Source: Hyphomicrobiales bacterium (GTDB lineage Bacteria; Pseudomonadota; Alphaproteobacteria; Rhizobiales; Rhizobiaceae). Taken from it: 64,000 nt of DNA. The notes under the pieces were generated by a model that ran no database searches, had not been told where the DNA came from, and saw nothing but the letters and a program-made list of their open reading frames with translations. Below, one piece after another: positions 8,204 to 16,929 of this stretch. Position 1 is the first letter of the stretch. The number at the start of each line of letters is the position of its first letter. The stretch covers positions 1-64,000 of the forward strand of contig JAFKJW010000178.1 in assembly GCA_017305925.1 (NCBI GenBank), given 5' to 3'. The position numbers and the translations under genes are program-made.

Positions 8204-9687
8204 CACGCGGCCCTTTCCTGTCTCATGTAGGCCGATACGATGGTCTGCGCGCTGAGCGTACCGGCGCTCCGGGACAGATCGGCGATGATAGCGCCGCCCT
8301 CGAAGACAAGGACGCGGTCGCAAAGCTCGGCCAGTTCCTGGTCTTCGGAAGACGTCACGACGACGGCCGCTCCCTGCCGGTGGGCGAGGTCCCTGAGGAG
8401 ATGATGCACGTCGTTGCGCGCGGCGACATCGATACCCTTGGTCGAATCCTCGGCAACGATCAGGCGCGGGTTCATCAGCAGGCATCGCGCCACGAGGATC
8501 TTCTGCTGGTTGCCGCCGGACAGCGATCCTATCGGCATGTGAATGCCGGCGTGGCGTGTCGAGAGCCGGTCGAGCGCCGCCGTGATCTCGCTGTCGCCGG
8601 GAAGCTCGCGCCCCTTCATGCTCACGAAGGGAGCGAGCATGTTCTCGCGGATGGAGCGCTTCGCGAAGACCATCTCGTCGCGGTCGCCGGAAACGAACGA
8701 AACCCCCTTCGCGGCGACGGCGGCGCTCGAACCGAGCGGCAGCGGCTCGTCGCCGATCCTGGCCGCCTCGCCGTCGCGCGGCGGCCGCAGTCCCGCGATC
8801 AGCCGCAGGAAGCTTTTCTGACCCTGGTCGGGAAGGCCGCCGATGCCGACGATCTCGCCGGCGCACAGCTCAAGGTCGAAGGGCGGGGTGGAGGCCAGCG
8901 GCCGGATTCCCGAAAGCCGCATGAGGGTCTTGCCGGCATGCGGCGACGTGATTGCAGCCGCGTCGTCGGGCTGGCCGCCTCCAGCCCATTGGACGAGTTC
9001 GCCGTCGCCGACATCCGCCAGCCTGCCGTCGAAGACGAGCTTGCCATTCCGCAGAACCGAGATGGTGTCGCAGAAGCGGCGAAGCTCCGGCAACCGATGG
9101 CTGACAAAGAAGGCGCCGCCGCCATTGGCAAGGAACTCCGCAAGCAGCGCCGCGAACGTCTCCACCTCGGAGGCATGCATGGTCGCGGTCAATTCGTCGA
9201 TGATGAGATAGCGCGGACGCCTGGACAGGGCCTTCGCAAGCTCGACGAGGTACTTTTCCCCGGTCTGCAAAAGCTCGACGCGCTGGTCCGCGACGCGGGC
9301 GAGGCCGACCTTGCGCAATTCCCCGGCGGCCAGTCCGGCTTCCGCCTTGCGGTCCCGCAACAGGCCGAAGCGACGCGGCAGGTCGGTGAGAACGACGTTC
9401 TCGCCCGCCGTGAGTTCGGGGATCAGGCTCAGTTCCTGGAACGTGATGCCCACGCCGAGCTCGCGCGCCGACGCGGGCGAGGCAGCCGCGAGCGGGCGGT
9501 CGTCGACCCTTATGCTCCCGGCGTCGGCGGACAATGTGCCGCTGGCGATCTTGCCCATGGTGCTCTTGCCGGACCCGTTGCCGCCATAGAGTGCCCGACA
9601 TTCCCCCGGGGCGACCGAGATCGACACGCCGTCGAGCGCCCGGACCGGACCGAAGGACCGGTATATGCCTTCGAGGACCAGCGCCAT
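8203..9687 (-). CDS. Sugar ABC transporter ATPase, RbsA/MglA type (two NBDs)
   Basis: A 494-residue protein with tandem nucleotide-binding domains. NBD1 has Walker A GGNGSGKST and Walker B YLIIDELTA, with a degenerate signature region (LLQTGEKYLVELAKAL) as is common in RbsA. NBD2 has a degenerate P-loop (GLPDQGQKS), a full LSGGNQQK signature and an unusual Walker B, LIVAEDSTKGID, in which the usual Asp-Glu order appears as Glu-Asp. A strong GGAGG ribosome site precedes the ATG. It powers the importer formed with the two downstream permeases and the upstream binding protein. Confidence 0.94.
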   Translation of the reverse strand: MALVLEGIYRSFGPVRALDGVSISVAPGECRALYGGNGSGKSTMGKIASGTLSADAGSIRVDDRPLAAASPASARELGVGITFQELSLIPELTAGENVVLTDLPRRFGLLRDRKAEAGLAAGELRKVGLARVADQRVELLQTGEKYLVELAKALSRRPRYLIIDELTATMHASEVETFAALLAEFLANGGGAFFVSHRLPELRRFCDTISVLRNGKLVFDGRLADVGDGELVQWAGGGQPDDAAAITSPHAGKTLMRLSGIRPLASTPPFDLELCAGEIVGIGGLPDQGQKSFLRLIAGLRPPRDGEAARIGDEPLPLGSSAAVAAKGVSFVSGDRDEMVFAKRSIRENMLAPFVSMKGRELPGDSEITAALDRLSTRHAGIHMPIGSLSGGNQQKILVARCLLMNPRLIVAEDSTKGIDVAARNDVHHLLRDLAHRQGAAVVVTSSEDQELAELCDRVLVFEGGAIIADLSRSAGTLSAQTIVSAYMRQERAA

Positions 9688-9710
9688 TGTCCGCCTCCTG
9701 CCTTCGGGCC

Positions 9711-9737
9711 TCGCGCCCGCCGGTCGGGCGGACGCGA
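9711..9737 (-). other. Intercistronic stem-loop after the binding-protein gene
   Basis: TCGCGCCCGCC (9711-9721) and GGCGGACGCGA (9727-9737) form an 11-bp stem with a 5-nt loop. The single DNA mismatch becomes a U-G wobble in the minus-strand transcript. It lies between the binding-protein stop and the ATPase ribosome site with no T-tract, so it probably protects the upstream mRNA or partly attenuates transcription. Confidence 0.55.
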
Positions 9738-9765
9738 GACTCTTCCGTCTATGTAAAGGAACGGC

Positions 9766-10908
9766 TCACTTGAAGTAGCGGGCGCGGACCTCATCCTGGC
9801 TCAGCGTCTTGTCCAGCGCCGCATTGTCGGACTGGCCGTCGAGCTTGGCCATCGCCTCGTCCAGCGAGATGCACTGGGTCTCCTCGGTGCACCACGAGCG
9901 GGAGGTATTGGCCTCGCGCTCGACGACATAAGGCTGGGAGATGAGGATCGTATTCGAATAGTCCGGATTGAGCGGGTTCGGCACCAGCTTGCTGGTGTCG
10001 AGTTCCTTGCCCTCAAGCAGCTCGACGGCGATGCGCAGCGAATCGGAGCCGATGCCCGGCGGGTTGGCGACGGTTGCCGAAACCAGATCAGGATCGCTCT
10101 TCCACAGCTTGAAGTAGGACAGCACGTAGTCGCCCGTCAGCGGCGGCAGCGCCGCGCCAGCGGCCTTGTAGGCACGGATGACGCCCTCGCTCATCACGTC
10201 CTGGATGAGCACGCCGTTGATGTCGCTGCCATGCGCGGCGAGCAGGCCGGCCATCGCTTCGCGAGCCTGCGCCTGGTCCCAGCCGCCGGGAACGGAGGCC
10301 AGCAGCTTGACGTCGGGATGCTTGGCAAGCACCTCGTCGCGGGCGCGCACGCGCCAGTCATTGGCGGTGTTTCCGGCCAGACCCTCGATGGCCACGATAT
10401 TGCCCTTGCCGCCGATCGCATCGATCAGCCACTCGGTCTCAATACCCCAGTACTGCGTGTGGTTCAGCGAAACGTTGAGGACGTTTTCCATCGGCAGCGG
10501 GTTGTCGGCGACGACCACGAGGACGCCGCTGTCGATAGCGCGCTGCACGATCGGCATGAGCGGCTCGGCGGATACCGGGTTCACGACAAGCGCATCGATG
10601 CCCTGCGCCAGGAGCGAGTTGATCTGCGAGATCTGGCCCGAGGCGCCCGATGTCGAATTGACGATGACGACGTCGGAGACGATGCCGGCGGCCTTGAGCT
10701 CGGCCGCGGTCTTCTCGACGCCCTCGACGTGCTGGGCGCGCCATGCGTTGCCGATGAAGCCGTTCGAGAAGCCGATCTTGTAGGGCTTTTCGCTTTTCTT
10801 GACGTTCTTCAGGAAGTCGAGCCCTTCGGCCTGCGCCGACGAAAGCCCGAGCGGCGACACGGCAAGACCGAGCGCCAGGACGCCGGCCAGCATTGTGGCG
10901 ATTTTCAT
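9766..10908 (-). CDS. Sugar ABC substrate-binding protein (type I periplasmic, RbsB-like)
   Basis: A 380-residue secreted protein. Its signal peptide (MKIATMLAGVLALGLAVSPL, cleavage near AQA-EG) is followed by a Peripla_BP fold opening with YKIGFSNGFIGNAWRAQHVE. Segments GQISQINSLLAQGIDALVVN and GDYVLSYFKLWKSDP are typical of periplasmic sugar receptors. A GGAGGAG ribosome site precedes the ATG. It is the second gene of the operon, after the dehydrogenase, and delivers ligand to the two-permease channel. Ligand unknown. A late Cys pair (WCTEETQC) near residues 340-350 could form a disulfide. Confidence 0.93.
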   Translation of the reverse strand: MKIATMLAGVLALGLAVSPLGLSSAQAEGLDFLKNVKKSEKPYKIGFSNGFIGNAWRAQHVEGVEKTAAELKAAGIVSDVVIVNSTSGASGQISQINSLLAQGIDALVVNPVSAEPLMPIVQRAIDSGVLVVVADNPLPMENVLNVSLNHTQYWGIETEWLIDAIGGKGNIVAIEGLAGNTANDWRVRARDEVLAKHPDVKLLASVPGGWDQAQAREAMAGLLAAHGSDINGVLIQDVMSEGVIRAYKAAGAALPPLTGDYVLSYFKLWKSDPDLVSATVANPPGIGSDSLRIAVELLEGKELDTSKLVPNPLNPDYSNTILISQPYVVEREANTSRSWCTEETQCISLDEAMAKLDGQSDNAALDKTLSQDEVRARYFK

Positions 10909-10924
10909 GGTTTTCTCCTCCGTG

Positions 10925-10947
10925 ACGAACCGTCTCCTGCGGTTCGT
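10925..10947 (-). other. Perfect stem-loop upstream of the binding-protein ribosome site
   Basis: ACGAACCG and CGGTTCGT (8 bp, 7-nt loop) form a hairpin in the minus transcript just before the GGAGGAG ribosome site. A second small hairpin (CCGAA-TTTG-TTCGG, 10972-10985) lies upstream. It could mark an mRNA processing point that raises binding-protein expression. Confidence 0.45.
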
Positions 10948-11025
10948 TTGTTGAAGCGGACTCGGCAGGGACCGAATTTGTTCGGAAGGGCTACCGTGCC
11001 CCTCCGGAGGTCGCCCCTGGCGCGA

Positions 11026-12099
11026 TCATTTCGGGGCGAATGCCTTCTCCACCCAGACCATTGCATCGCGCACGTCGGATGCAGCGATCTGGCGCGGAAA
11101 ATGCCGGATATGCGGAGCCGTCATGGTCAGCTCGGCAATCGTGTCCATCGTCGTGTCGTCCGCCGGCGCGGCAAGCTCGCTCAAGCTGCGCGGCAGGCCG
11201 ACCTGTCCGTAGAAGTCCGCCAGCGACCGGATTTCCGTTTCCGCGCGGCCCTCGAGCCGGATCTGCACGAGATTCGCATAGGCAACCTGGAAGCCGTGCA
11301 GCGTGTCGGCATACGCTTTCACGGCGGTCAGGCCGCGCGTCATCGAATGCGAGATGGAGAGGCCGCCGCTCTCGAAGGCGAGCCCGCTCATCAGCACGGT
11401 GGCCTCGACGACACGCTCGAACGCTTCGTCCGGCTGGCCGCGATCGATCGCGGCCAGCGCGCCTTCCGCTCTGTCCCGCAGGATCCCGTGGCAGGCGCGG
11501 CCGAGCGCCACGGCTGCCCAGGAGGACTGCCCGCCGAAGATGGTGGTTCCGTTGGCATTGGCACAGGCATCGACTTCATAGATCTTGCCGATCGCGTCGC
11601 CGATGCCGGCTACGAAGAGTTTCTTGGGTGCGCGGGCGATGACCGCCGTATCGACGAGGACGAGCGCCGGATTGCGGCGCATCTTCTCGACACGGAGCAT
11701 GCGGTGGTTTTCGTCGTACATCACATAGTTGTGGCTGGTCGGCGCATCGGTGGACGCGATCGTGGGCACCGTCGCCATCAGAGCGTCGGTCCGGTTCGCG
11801 AGAGCCTTGCCGGCGTCGATGCATTTGCCGCCGCCAGCGGCGGCCACGATGGGGGAACGCGGCGCGGCGGCCGCCAGCCGGTCGATCTCCTGCGGCGTGC
11901 ATTCTCCCGAGAAGCGAAGCTGCGTGGCGGCAATGCCGGCGACCCGGCAGGACGCGGCGATCAGCTCGCCGTATTTGTCCTGGATCAGGGGGTCGAGCAC
12001 CAGCACCGCCGTGGTGCCGACGCGGCCGATCTCCGCGCCGATGCCCGACAGGACGCCGGCGCCCTGAACATAGCGGGACGGCGAGCCGAAGATGATCAT
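11026..12099 (-). CDS. Iron-containing alcohol dehydrogenase, glycerol-dehydrogenase-like
   Basis: A 357-residue class III (metal-dependent) NAD(P) dehydrogenase. The cofactor segment AAAGGGKCIDAGKALA matches the GGGxxxDxxK motif of glycerol dehydrogenase. Candidate metal ligands are Asp in VAGIGDAIGK, His in SISHSMTRGL and His in LHGFQVAYA. It probably oxidises a polyol or reduces a ketose. It is the first gene of the 12.1-5.27 kb operon, behind the TGATGCATCA operator region and an AGGAGGAG ribosome site, so its substrate is likely the molecule brought in by the adjacent importer. Confidence 0.92.
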   Translation of the reverse strand: MIIFGSPSRYVQGAGVLSGIGAEIGRVGTTAVLVLDPLIQDKYGELIAASCRVAGIAATQLRFSGECTPQEIDRLAAAAPRSPIVAAAGGGKCIDAGKALANRTDALMATVPTIASTDAPTSHNYVMYDENHRMLRVEKMRRNPALVLVDTAVIARAPKKLFVAGIGDAIGKIYEVDACANANGTTIFGGQSSWAAVALGRACHGILRDRAEGALAAIDRGQPDEAFERVVEATVLMSGLAFESGGLSISHSMTRGLTAVKAYADTLHGFQVAYANLVQIRLEGRAETEIRSLADFYGQVGLPRSLSELAAPADDTTMDTIAELTMTAPHIRHFPRQIAASDVRDAMVWVEKAFAPK

Positions 12100-12144
12100 T
12101 GCGCGGTCTCCTCCTGATCGCGGTACGGGACCCGATATCCTGTA

Positions 12145-12154
12145 TGATGCATCA
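12145..12154. promoter_or_regulatory. Palindromic operator copy 1 (TGATGCATCA)
   Basis: A perfect 10-bp palindrome 46 bp upstream of the dehydrogenase ATG, in the minus-operon promoter region. It is identical to the core of the second site at 12215-12228. It is proposed as the binding site of the GntR/FCD regulator encoded at 16153-16830. Confidence 0.6.
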
Positions 12155-12186
12155 CATAAAGTCTATCGCAGCGCTTCGAGCTACCC

Positions 12187-12200
12187 AGAATCGGTATTCT
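12187..12200. promoter_or_regulatory. Palindrome AGAATCGGTATTCT in the divergent promoter
   Basis: A dyad (AGAAT-N4-ATTCT) between the two TGATGCATCA sites. It differs by one base from the dyad AGAATCGGGATTCT overlapping the LacI-gene start at 37453-37466. Function unknown. Confidence 0.3.
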
Positions 12201-12214
12201 AGTCAAGCATCATC

Positions 12215-12228
12215 CATGATGCATCATG
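12215..12228. promoter_or_regulatory. Palindromic operator copy 2 (CATGATGCATCATG)
   Basis: A perfect 14-bp palindrome directly abutting the -35 box of the plus promoter. The 27-bp stretch 12202-12228 is identical at 23 of 27 positions to 22520-22546 upstream of the second importer operon. This is strong evidence for a shared regulator, most simply the GntR/FCD protein of the same locus. Confidence 0.7.
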
Positions 12229-12229
12229 C

Positions 12230-12258
12230 TTGTGTTCGCGAAGGCCTGCGTCTATAAT
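12230..12258 (+). promoter_or_regulatory. Sigma70-type promoter of the reductase-transketolase operon
   Basis: TTGTGT (12230-12235), a 17-bp spacer, then TATAAT (12253-12258). The match to the housekeeping consensus is good, and the operator palindrome ends 1 bp upstream of the -35 box. The first gene starts 65 bp downstream. Confidence 0.65.
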
Positions 12259-12323
12259 TTGAATATGTCCAAGCGGAGCGGTGAACGCCGCGGCCGGGGC
12301 GGAAACACCGGGAGGAGGCTGAA

Positions 12324-13409
12324 TTGACCGAACGACGCAGCGCCCTTGTCGTGGGAGCCACCGGCATTGTCGGAGGCAATATATGCGAGCGGCTGATCGC
12401 GGATGGCTGGTCGGTGTATGGGCTTGCCCGGCGGCCCCGGCGGGCCCCGGGGGGGACGATACCTCTGGCCGCGGATCTCGATGACCGCGCAGGCGTCGCG
12501 GCCGCAATAGCGGGCACTGGCCCGATAACCCACGTTTTCCAGGCAAGCTGGACCCCGGCCGACACCGAGGAGGAAGCCTGCAGGATCAATGCGCAGCAAT
12601 TCTCGAACGTGCTCGACGGGGTGAAGGCCGCCGGGCATCCGCTTGCGCATGTCGTGCTGATGACCGGCGTGAAGCACTATCTCGGACCGTTCAAGGATTT
12701 CGGCCGATTCCTGCCCGACACCCCCTTTCTCGAGGAAACGCCGCGGCTGCCGATTCCGAATTTCTACTATGATCAGGAGGACGTCCTGTTCGCCGCAGCC
12801 GAGCGCGACGGCTTCACCTGGAGCGTCCATCGCCCGAACGCCGTTGTCGGCTTCGCGGTGGGCGCCCTCATGAACCAGGGCGTGACGCTCGCCTGCTATG
12901 CCGCGATCTGCCGCGAGACGGGACGCCCGTTCGTCTTCACCGGCATTCAGGAACAGTGGGATATGCTGACCGAGGTCAGTGATGCGCGTCTCATCGCCCG
13001 GCAGGTCGCATGGGCGGCGACGACGCCGGCCGCGAAGAACCGTGCCTACAATACGGGCAATGGCGACGTCTTCCGCTGGAAGCGCATCTGGAAGACCATC
13101 GCGGACCATTTCGGCATCAAGGCCGCGCCTTACGATGGCAGGCAGCAGAGCCTTGTGAAGATGATGGCCGGCATCGGCCCGGTCTGGCGCGCCATGGCGG
13201 AGAAATACGGGCTGGCCGAGCCCGACATCTCGCGGCTCGCGACATGGTGGCATACCGACGCCGATTTCGGCCGCAAGGTCGAGTGCATCTCCGACATGAG
13301 CCGCAGCCGCAAGGCCGGCTTCCTCGACTACCAGTGTTCGACCGACACGTTCCTCGATCTGTTCCGACGCCTCGAGGACGAACGGATCATTCCGCGTTTC
13401 GACAAATGA
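12324..13409 (+). CDS. PRISE-type SDR reductase (progesterone 5-beta-reductase/iridoid synthase-like)
   Basis: A 361-residue extended SDR. The nucleotide motif GATGIVGGNI follows LVVGA at the N-terminus. Instead of the classical YxxxK it has the PRISE features GVKHYLGPF (catalytic Lys) and NFYYDQEDVLF (catalytic Tyr), plus FTWSVHRPN. Such enzymes reduce or isomerise enones and some act on sugars; bacterial members often sit in carbohydrate loci. It is the first gene of the plus operon behind a clear promoter. Its physiological substrate is not predictable from the sequence. It may act on the carbonyl of a branched or deoxy-sugar intermediate. Confidence 0.9.
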   Translation: MTERRSALVVGATGIVGGNICERLIADGWSVYGLARRPRRAPGGTIPLAADLDDRAGVAAAIAGTGPITHVFQASWTPADTEEEACRINAQQFSNVLDGVKAAGHPLAHVVLMTGVKHYLGPFKDFGRFLPDTPFLEETPRLPIPNFYYDQEDVLFAAAERDGFTWSVHRPNAVVGFAVGALMNQGVTLACYAAICRETGRPFVFTGIQEQWDMLTEVSDARLIARQVAWAATTPAAKNRAYNTGNGDVFRWKRIWKTIADHFGIKAAPYDGRQQSLVKMMAGIGPVWRAMAEKYGLAEPDISRLATWWHTDADFGRKVECISDMSRSRKAGFLDYQCSTDTFLDLFRRLEDERIIPRFDK

Positions 13410-13458
13410 AGGCGGGCCGGGGCGCCGGCCTGTGCCGCATGACAGGAAGGAGAGCGAC

Positions 13459-14343
13459 ATGACATCGCAAACGGGCGCGGTCGCGCCCGCCCGGAACAGC
13501 TACGTGCCGGACCAGGCCACGATCGATCGGCTGAGGGAGCGCGCACAGTTCATCCGTCTCGAGACGATCCGGCTGATCGATATCGCCAAGACAGGCCACT
13601 ACACCTCGGTGTTTTCCGCGGCGGAGGTCTTTTCGGCGCTCTATTACGACGTGATGAAGCTGCGCAAGGGCGAGCCCGGCTGGGACGAGCGCGATCGCTT
13701 CACCATCGGCAAGGGGCACGCGGCCGTCGGCCTGTTCCCGATCTATGCCGATCTGGGCTTCTTCCCGAAGGACTGGCTGGACGGCTACACGCGCCTCGGC
13801 AGCCCGCTCGGCGACCATCCCGACATGCGCAAGGTGCCCGGTGTCGATTTCTCTTCAGGCTCCATCGGCCATGCGCTGTCGAATGCCATCGGCATGGCGC
13901 TCGCCCAGCGATGGACCGGCAAGGACTATACCGTCTTCTGCATGATGGGCGACGGCGAGATGCAGGAAGGCCAGGTCTGGGAGGCCGCGCTGTTCGCCGC
14001 CCATAACAAGCTGGGCAGGCTGGTCGGCATCGTCGACCGCAACGGCTTCCAGCTCGACGGTCGCGTCGACGATGTGATGGCGATCGAGCCGCTGGACGAG
14101 AAATGGCGCGCCTTCGGCTGGGAGGTCCATACTGTGGATGGCCACGACATCGCCGCTGTCACCGAACTGCTGCGCCGGCTGCGCGCCGACGACACCCGCA
14201 AGCAGCCCGCTTTGGTGATTTCCACGGCCGTCAAGGGCAAGGGCGTCTCCTATATGGAGACCGAGCCGGGCTGGCATCTTGGCTGGCTCGACCCATCGGA
14301 CGCTGAAGAGGCCGTGGCGGAAATCAAGTCGAAAGTTATCTGA
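13459..14343 (+). CDS. Transketolase, N-terminal subunit (split enzyme)
   Basis: A 294-residue thiamine-diphosphate (ThDP) binding half-transketolase. The ThDP motif starts at GDGEMQEGQVWEAALFAA and ends with the Asn of IVDRNGFQLDG. SGSIGHALSNAIGMA is also conserved. The start at 13459 is chosen because AAGGAGAG precedes it; the frame-extending ATG at 13432 lacks a site. The C-terminal half is encoded next, 1 bp away, so the two subunits assemble into one enzyme that transfers a two-carbon ketol unit. Split transketolases of this type serve peripheral sugar pathways rather than the central pentose phosphate route. Confidence 0.95.
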   Translation: MTSQTGAVAPARNSYVPDQATIDRLRERAQFIRLETIRLIDIAKTGHYTSVFSAAEVFSALYYDVMKLRKGEPGWDERDRFTIGKGHAAVGLFPIYADLGFFPKDWLDGYTRLGSPLGDHPDMRKVPGVDFSSGSIGHALSNAIGMALAQRWTGKDYTVFCMMGDGEMQEGQVWEAALFAAHNKLGRLVGIVDRNGFQLDGRVDDVMAIEPLDEKWRAFGWEVHTVDGHDIAAVTELLRRLRADDTRKQPALVISTAVKGKGVSYMETEPGWHLGWLDPSDAEEAVAEIKSKVI

Positions 14344-14344
14344 G

Positions 14345-15331
14345 ATGAGCGGACCGAAATCTCCAAATTCGTGGCAGTACCGGAGCCTGAACGCCAAGAA
14401 TCCCGGCCTCGACCACCTGTCGAACGGCCTGATCGATCTGGTCAAGGCCGGTCACAACGTCGTCGCCGGCTCGGCCGACCTCCAGTATTCCAACGGGTTG
14501 AACCGCTTCGCGGCGCTATACCCCGAGCGCTACATCGCCTTCGGCATCTCCGAGCAGAACATGGTGTCCGCGGCGGCGGGCATCGCCACCACCGGGGTTG
14601 TCCCCTTCGTCGCCACCTTCGCCTCGTTCCTCGGCCTTCTCGCCTGTGAGCAGATCCGGATGGACGTGGCCTATTCGGCGCAGCCGGTCCGGCTGGTGGG
14701 CCATCACACCGGCATATCGCTCGGATTCTACGGCACGTCGCACCATGCCACCGAGGACATCGGCACGATGCGCTCGATCGCCGACCTCGCCGTGGTGTCC
14801 CCGTCCGACGGGTTTCAGCTCGAGGCGGCGATCCGCGCGTCGGCGCAATGGGACCAGCCGATCTATTTCCGCATCGGGCGCGGCCGCGACCCGGTCGTTT
14901 ACGAAGGTGGCACGACCTTCGCCTTCGGCAAGGCGCATGTTCACGGTTTCGGTGAGGATCTCACCATCATAGCCTGCGGCATCACCGTGCATGCGGCCCT
15001 TGAGGCGGCGGCGGCAATGAACGCCAGCGGCCGCTCGGTGGGCGTGATCGACATGGCGTCGATCAAGCCGCTCGACCGCGACGCCGTTCTGGAGGCGGCG
15101 GAGCGTTCGCGCACGCGCAGACTGATGACCGTCGAGGAGCACAATGTGCTTGGCGGGCTGGGTGCCGCCGTGGCCGAGGTCCTGACCGACGCAGGCAAGG
15201 GCATCAGGCTGAAACGCCACGGCATCCATGACGAATACAGCCTGATCGCGCCGCCGCTGCATCTCTATGCCCACTACAAGCTGGACGGCGCAGGCATTCG
15301 CGAAGTCGCTGAGCAGTTCCTGCTGGCCTGA
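14345..15331 (+). CDS. Transketolase, C-terminal subunit (split enzyme)
   Basis: A 328-residue protein with the pyrimidine-binding domain (RYIAFGISEQNMVSAAAGIA, containing the catalytic Glu) and the C-terminal transketolase domain (TVEEHNVLGGLGAAVAEVL). It starts at the ATG 1 bp after the stop of the N-terminal subunit, so the two are translationally coupled. HHTGISLGFYGTSHHATEDI contains the conserved loop histidines. No sugar kinase is encoded nearby, so its donor may be a non-phosphorylated or otherwise charged ketose, or phosphorylation may be done by an enzyme encoded elsewhere. Confidence 0.95.
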   Translation: MSGPKSPNSWQYRSLNAKNPGLDHLSNGLIDLVKAGHNVVAGSADLQYSNGLNRFAALYPERYIAFGISEQNMVSAAAGIATTGVVPFVATFASFLGLLACEQIRMDVAYSAQPVRLVGHHTGISLGFYGTSHHATEDIGTMRSIADLAVVSPSDGFQLEAAIRASAQWDQPIYFRIGRGRDPVVYEGGTTFAFGKAHVHGFGEDLTIIACGITVHAALEAAAAMNASGRSVGVIDMASIKPLDRDAVLEAAERSRTRRLMTVEEHNVLGGLGAAVAEVLTDAGKGIRLKRHGIHDEYSLIAPPLHLYAHYKLDGAGIREVAEQFLLA

Positions 15332-15357
15332 GGAGCGAACTTGACAGGGAGAACCGC

Positions 15358-16050
15358 ATGAAGAAGACGGCAATAGTGACGGGCGGCGGCACGGGGATCG
15401 GCCTTGCCACCTGCCATCGCCTTGCGGTCGCCGGTTACAAGGTCATCGCCGGCGGGCTGGACCGGGAGGGTGAACTTCCCGCCGGCGCGGAGTTCCTGAC
15501 AACCGATGTGACGAAGCAGGACGATCTCAGGACGCTGATCGACCGTGCGGAACAGGTCGATGCGCTGGTGAACTGCGCCGGCATCGTGCGACAGGAGCGC
15601 GAATGGGAGGTCGACGAATTCAAGTTCGTGCTCGACGTCAACCTTACCGCGAGCCTCGCCGCTGCCACGACCGCGCGGGAGAAGCTGCGCGCCGCGCGCG
15701 GGTCGGTGGTCAACATCGCCTCGATGTGGAGCTATTTCGGTTCGCCGAAATCGCCGGCCTATGCCTCGTCGAAGGGAGCCATCGTGGCGCTGACGCGCTC
15801 CATGGCCGTCGCCTGGGGGGCTGAGGGCATCCGCGTCAACGCTGTCGCCCCCGGCTGGATCCTGACGCGCATGGGCATGGGCGCCAGGAACGATCCCATG
15901 CGTGAGCCGAAGATCACGCCGCGCATTCCGCTCGGCCGCTGGGCCGAGCCCTCGGAGGTTGCGGACGTGATCGCCTTTCTGGTCTCCGACCAGGCCACCT
16001 ATGTGCATGGCGCGGTGTTGCCCATCGACGGAGGCTATTCCATAGCCTGA
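15358..16050 (+). CDS. SDR family oxidoreductase
   Basis: A 230-residue classical SDR. The cofactor motif is TGGGTGIG (residues 9-16), NCAG marks the central strand (VNCAGIV), and the catalytic set is Ser in NIASMWS, then Tyr and Lys in YASSKGA. IDGGYSIA at the end is the usual SDR C-terminus. It lies 26 bp after the transketolase gene in the same operon and probably interconverts a hydroxyl and a keto group of a sugar or sugar acid in the same pathway. Confidence 0.92.
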   Translation: MKKTAIVTGGGTGIGLATCHRLAVAGYKVIAGGLDREGELPAGAEFLTTDVTKQDDLRTLIDRAEQVDALVNCAGIVRQEREWEVDEFKFVLDVNLTASLAAATTAREKLRAARGSVVNIASMWSYFGSPKSPAYASSKGAIVALTRSMAVAWGAEGIRVNAVAPGWILTRMGMGARNDPMREPKITPRIPLGRWAEPSEVADVIAFLVSDQATYVHGAVLPIDGGYSIA

Positions 16051-16152
16051 CACCATCTTCCGACGGCGAGTTCGTGGATTCGCCGCGATTCGGGAAAGGC
16101 CGGCGCTCCTGCAGACGGAAATTGCCCGCCGGGAGCAGTCCAATGACGGTCT

Positions 16153-16830
16153 CTAGACGACCACGCCCTTTCCGTATTCCTCATGACGGGTGATCAATTC
16201 GTCGCTCCAGTTGATGTCGCCCTGCATCGCCTCGCGCGCCCCCTTGGGATCGCCAGCCTTGACCGCGTCGATGAAGCTGAAATGCAGGTGGTTGTCCGCG
16301 GTAAGGCGGCGTACCGGCATTTCTTCGTGGAAGGTACGCAGGAAGGGACCCATCAGGGTCCACATGTTCTCACATATCGATTCGACATAGGGCATCGCCG
16401 CGAACCGGAGTATGAGGAAGTGGAAATCGCGGTTCGCCTGCGCGGCCTCGCGCGGATTGGAGGCGGCCGCCCTGCTGAAGACCGCGTTCTGAACCTCGAG
16501 ATCCTCGATCATCGCGGGGGTCGCGATCTGGCCGACCCGGAAGGCTGCCATGCCCTCGAGATCCCGACGGATGGAGACGATCTCGCGAAGGTCGCGGCTG
16601 GTGAGATTGGGGACGATGACGGAGGTCGCAGCTTTCACCTCGAGCGCCTGTTCACTGACGAGGCGGAAGATCGCCTCGCGCACCGGCGTGATCGACGTCC
16701 CGTATTGCTCGGCGATGGAACTGATCGTCAGGCGCTCCCCCGGTCGGTATTCTCCGTCCATGAGGGACAGGCGGAGGTTCCGGTAGATCTGTTCGGAGAG
16801 GTTTTCCTTGACGAGCGGTTTAGGCGGCAT
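16153..16830 (-). CDS. GntR-family (FadR/FCD) transcriptional regulator
   Basis: A 225-residue regulator. The N-terminal winged HTH (residues about 10-75) contains YRPGERLTISSIAEQYGTS and TPVREAIFRL, typical of FCD GntR proteins. The C-terminal FCD effector domain holds likely metal ligands (Asp in RRDLEG, His in NRDFHFLIL, His in NHLHFSF). It is the last gene of the second minus operon, so it is co-expressed with the importer it is expected to regulate. The palindrome TGATGCATCA upstream of both operon sets is its best candidate operator. A GAGGT ribosome site precedes the ATG. Confidence 0.92.
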   Translation of the reverse strand: MPPKPLVKENLSEQIYRNLRLSLMDGEYRPGERLTISSIAEQYGTSITPVREAIFRLVSEQALEVKAATSVIVPNLTSRDLREIVSIRRDLEGMAAFRVGQIATPAMIEDLEVQNAVFSRAAASNPREAAQANRDFHFLILRFAAMPYVESICENMWTLMGPFLRTFHEEMPVRRLTADNHLHFSFIDAVKAGDPKGAREAMQGDINWSDELITRHEEYGKGVVV

Positions 16831-16929
16831 GGTCGGACCTCGGGCTTGGGGTCATGATAGGCGAGGCGGTGCCACGCCGCCAAGGGTACTGGTGGCGATA
16901 TCCCGGGGCAAAAACCCGGGATATCGGGA

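Noticed and set aside
12459..16050. Assignment as apiose (AptAB) or sulfo-transketolase pathway
   Set aside because: Neither a kinase nor the characteristic isomerase or sulfolactaldehyde enzymes are encoded nearby, so only a generic split transketolase can be supported.
16064..16085. Hairpin CGGCGA/TCGCCG between the convergent SDR and GntR genes as a terminator
   Set aside because: The stem is only 6 bp with a 10-nt loop and no T-tract, which is not enough for a terminator call.
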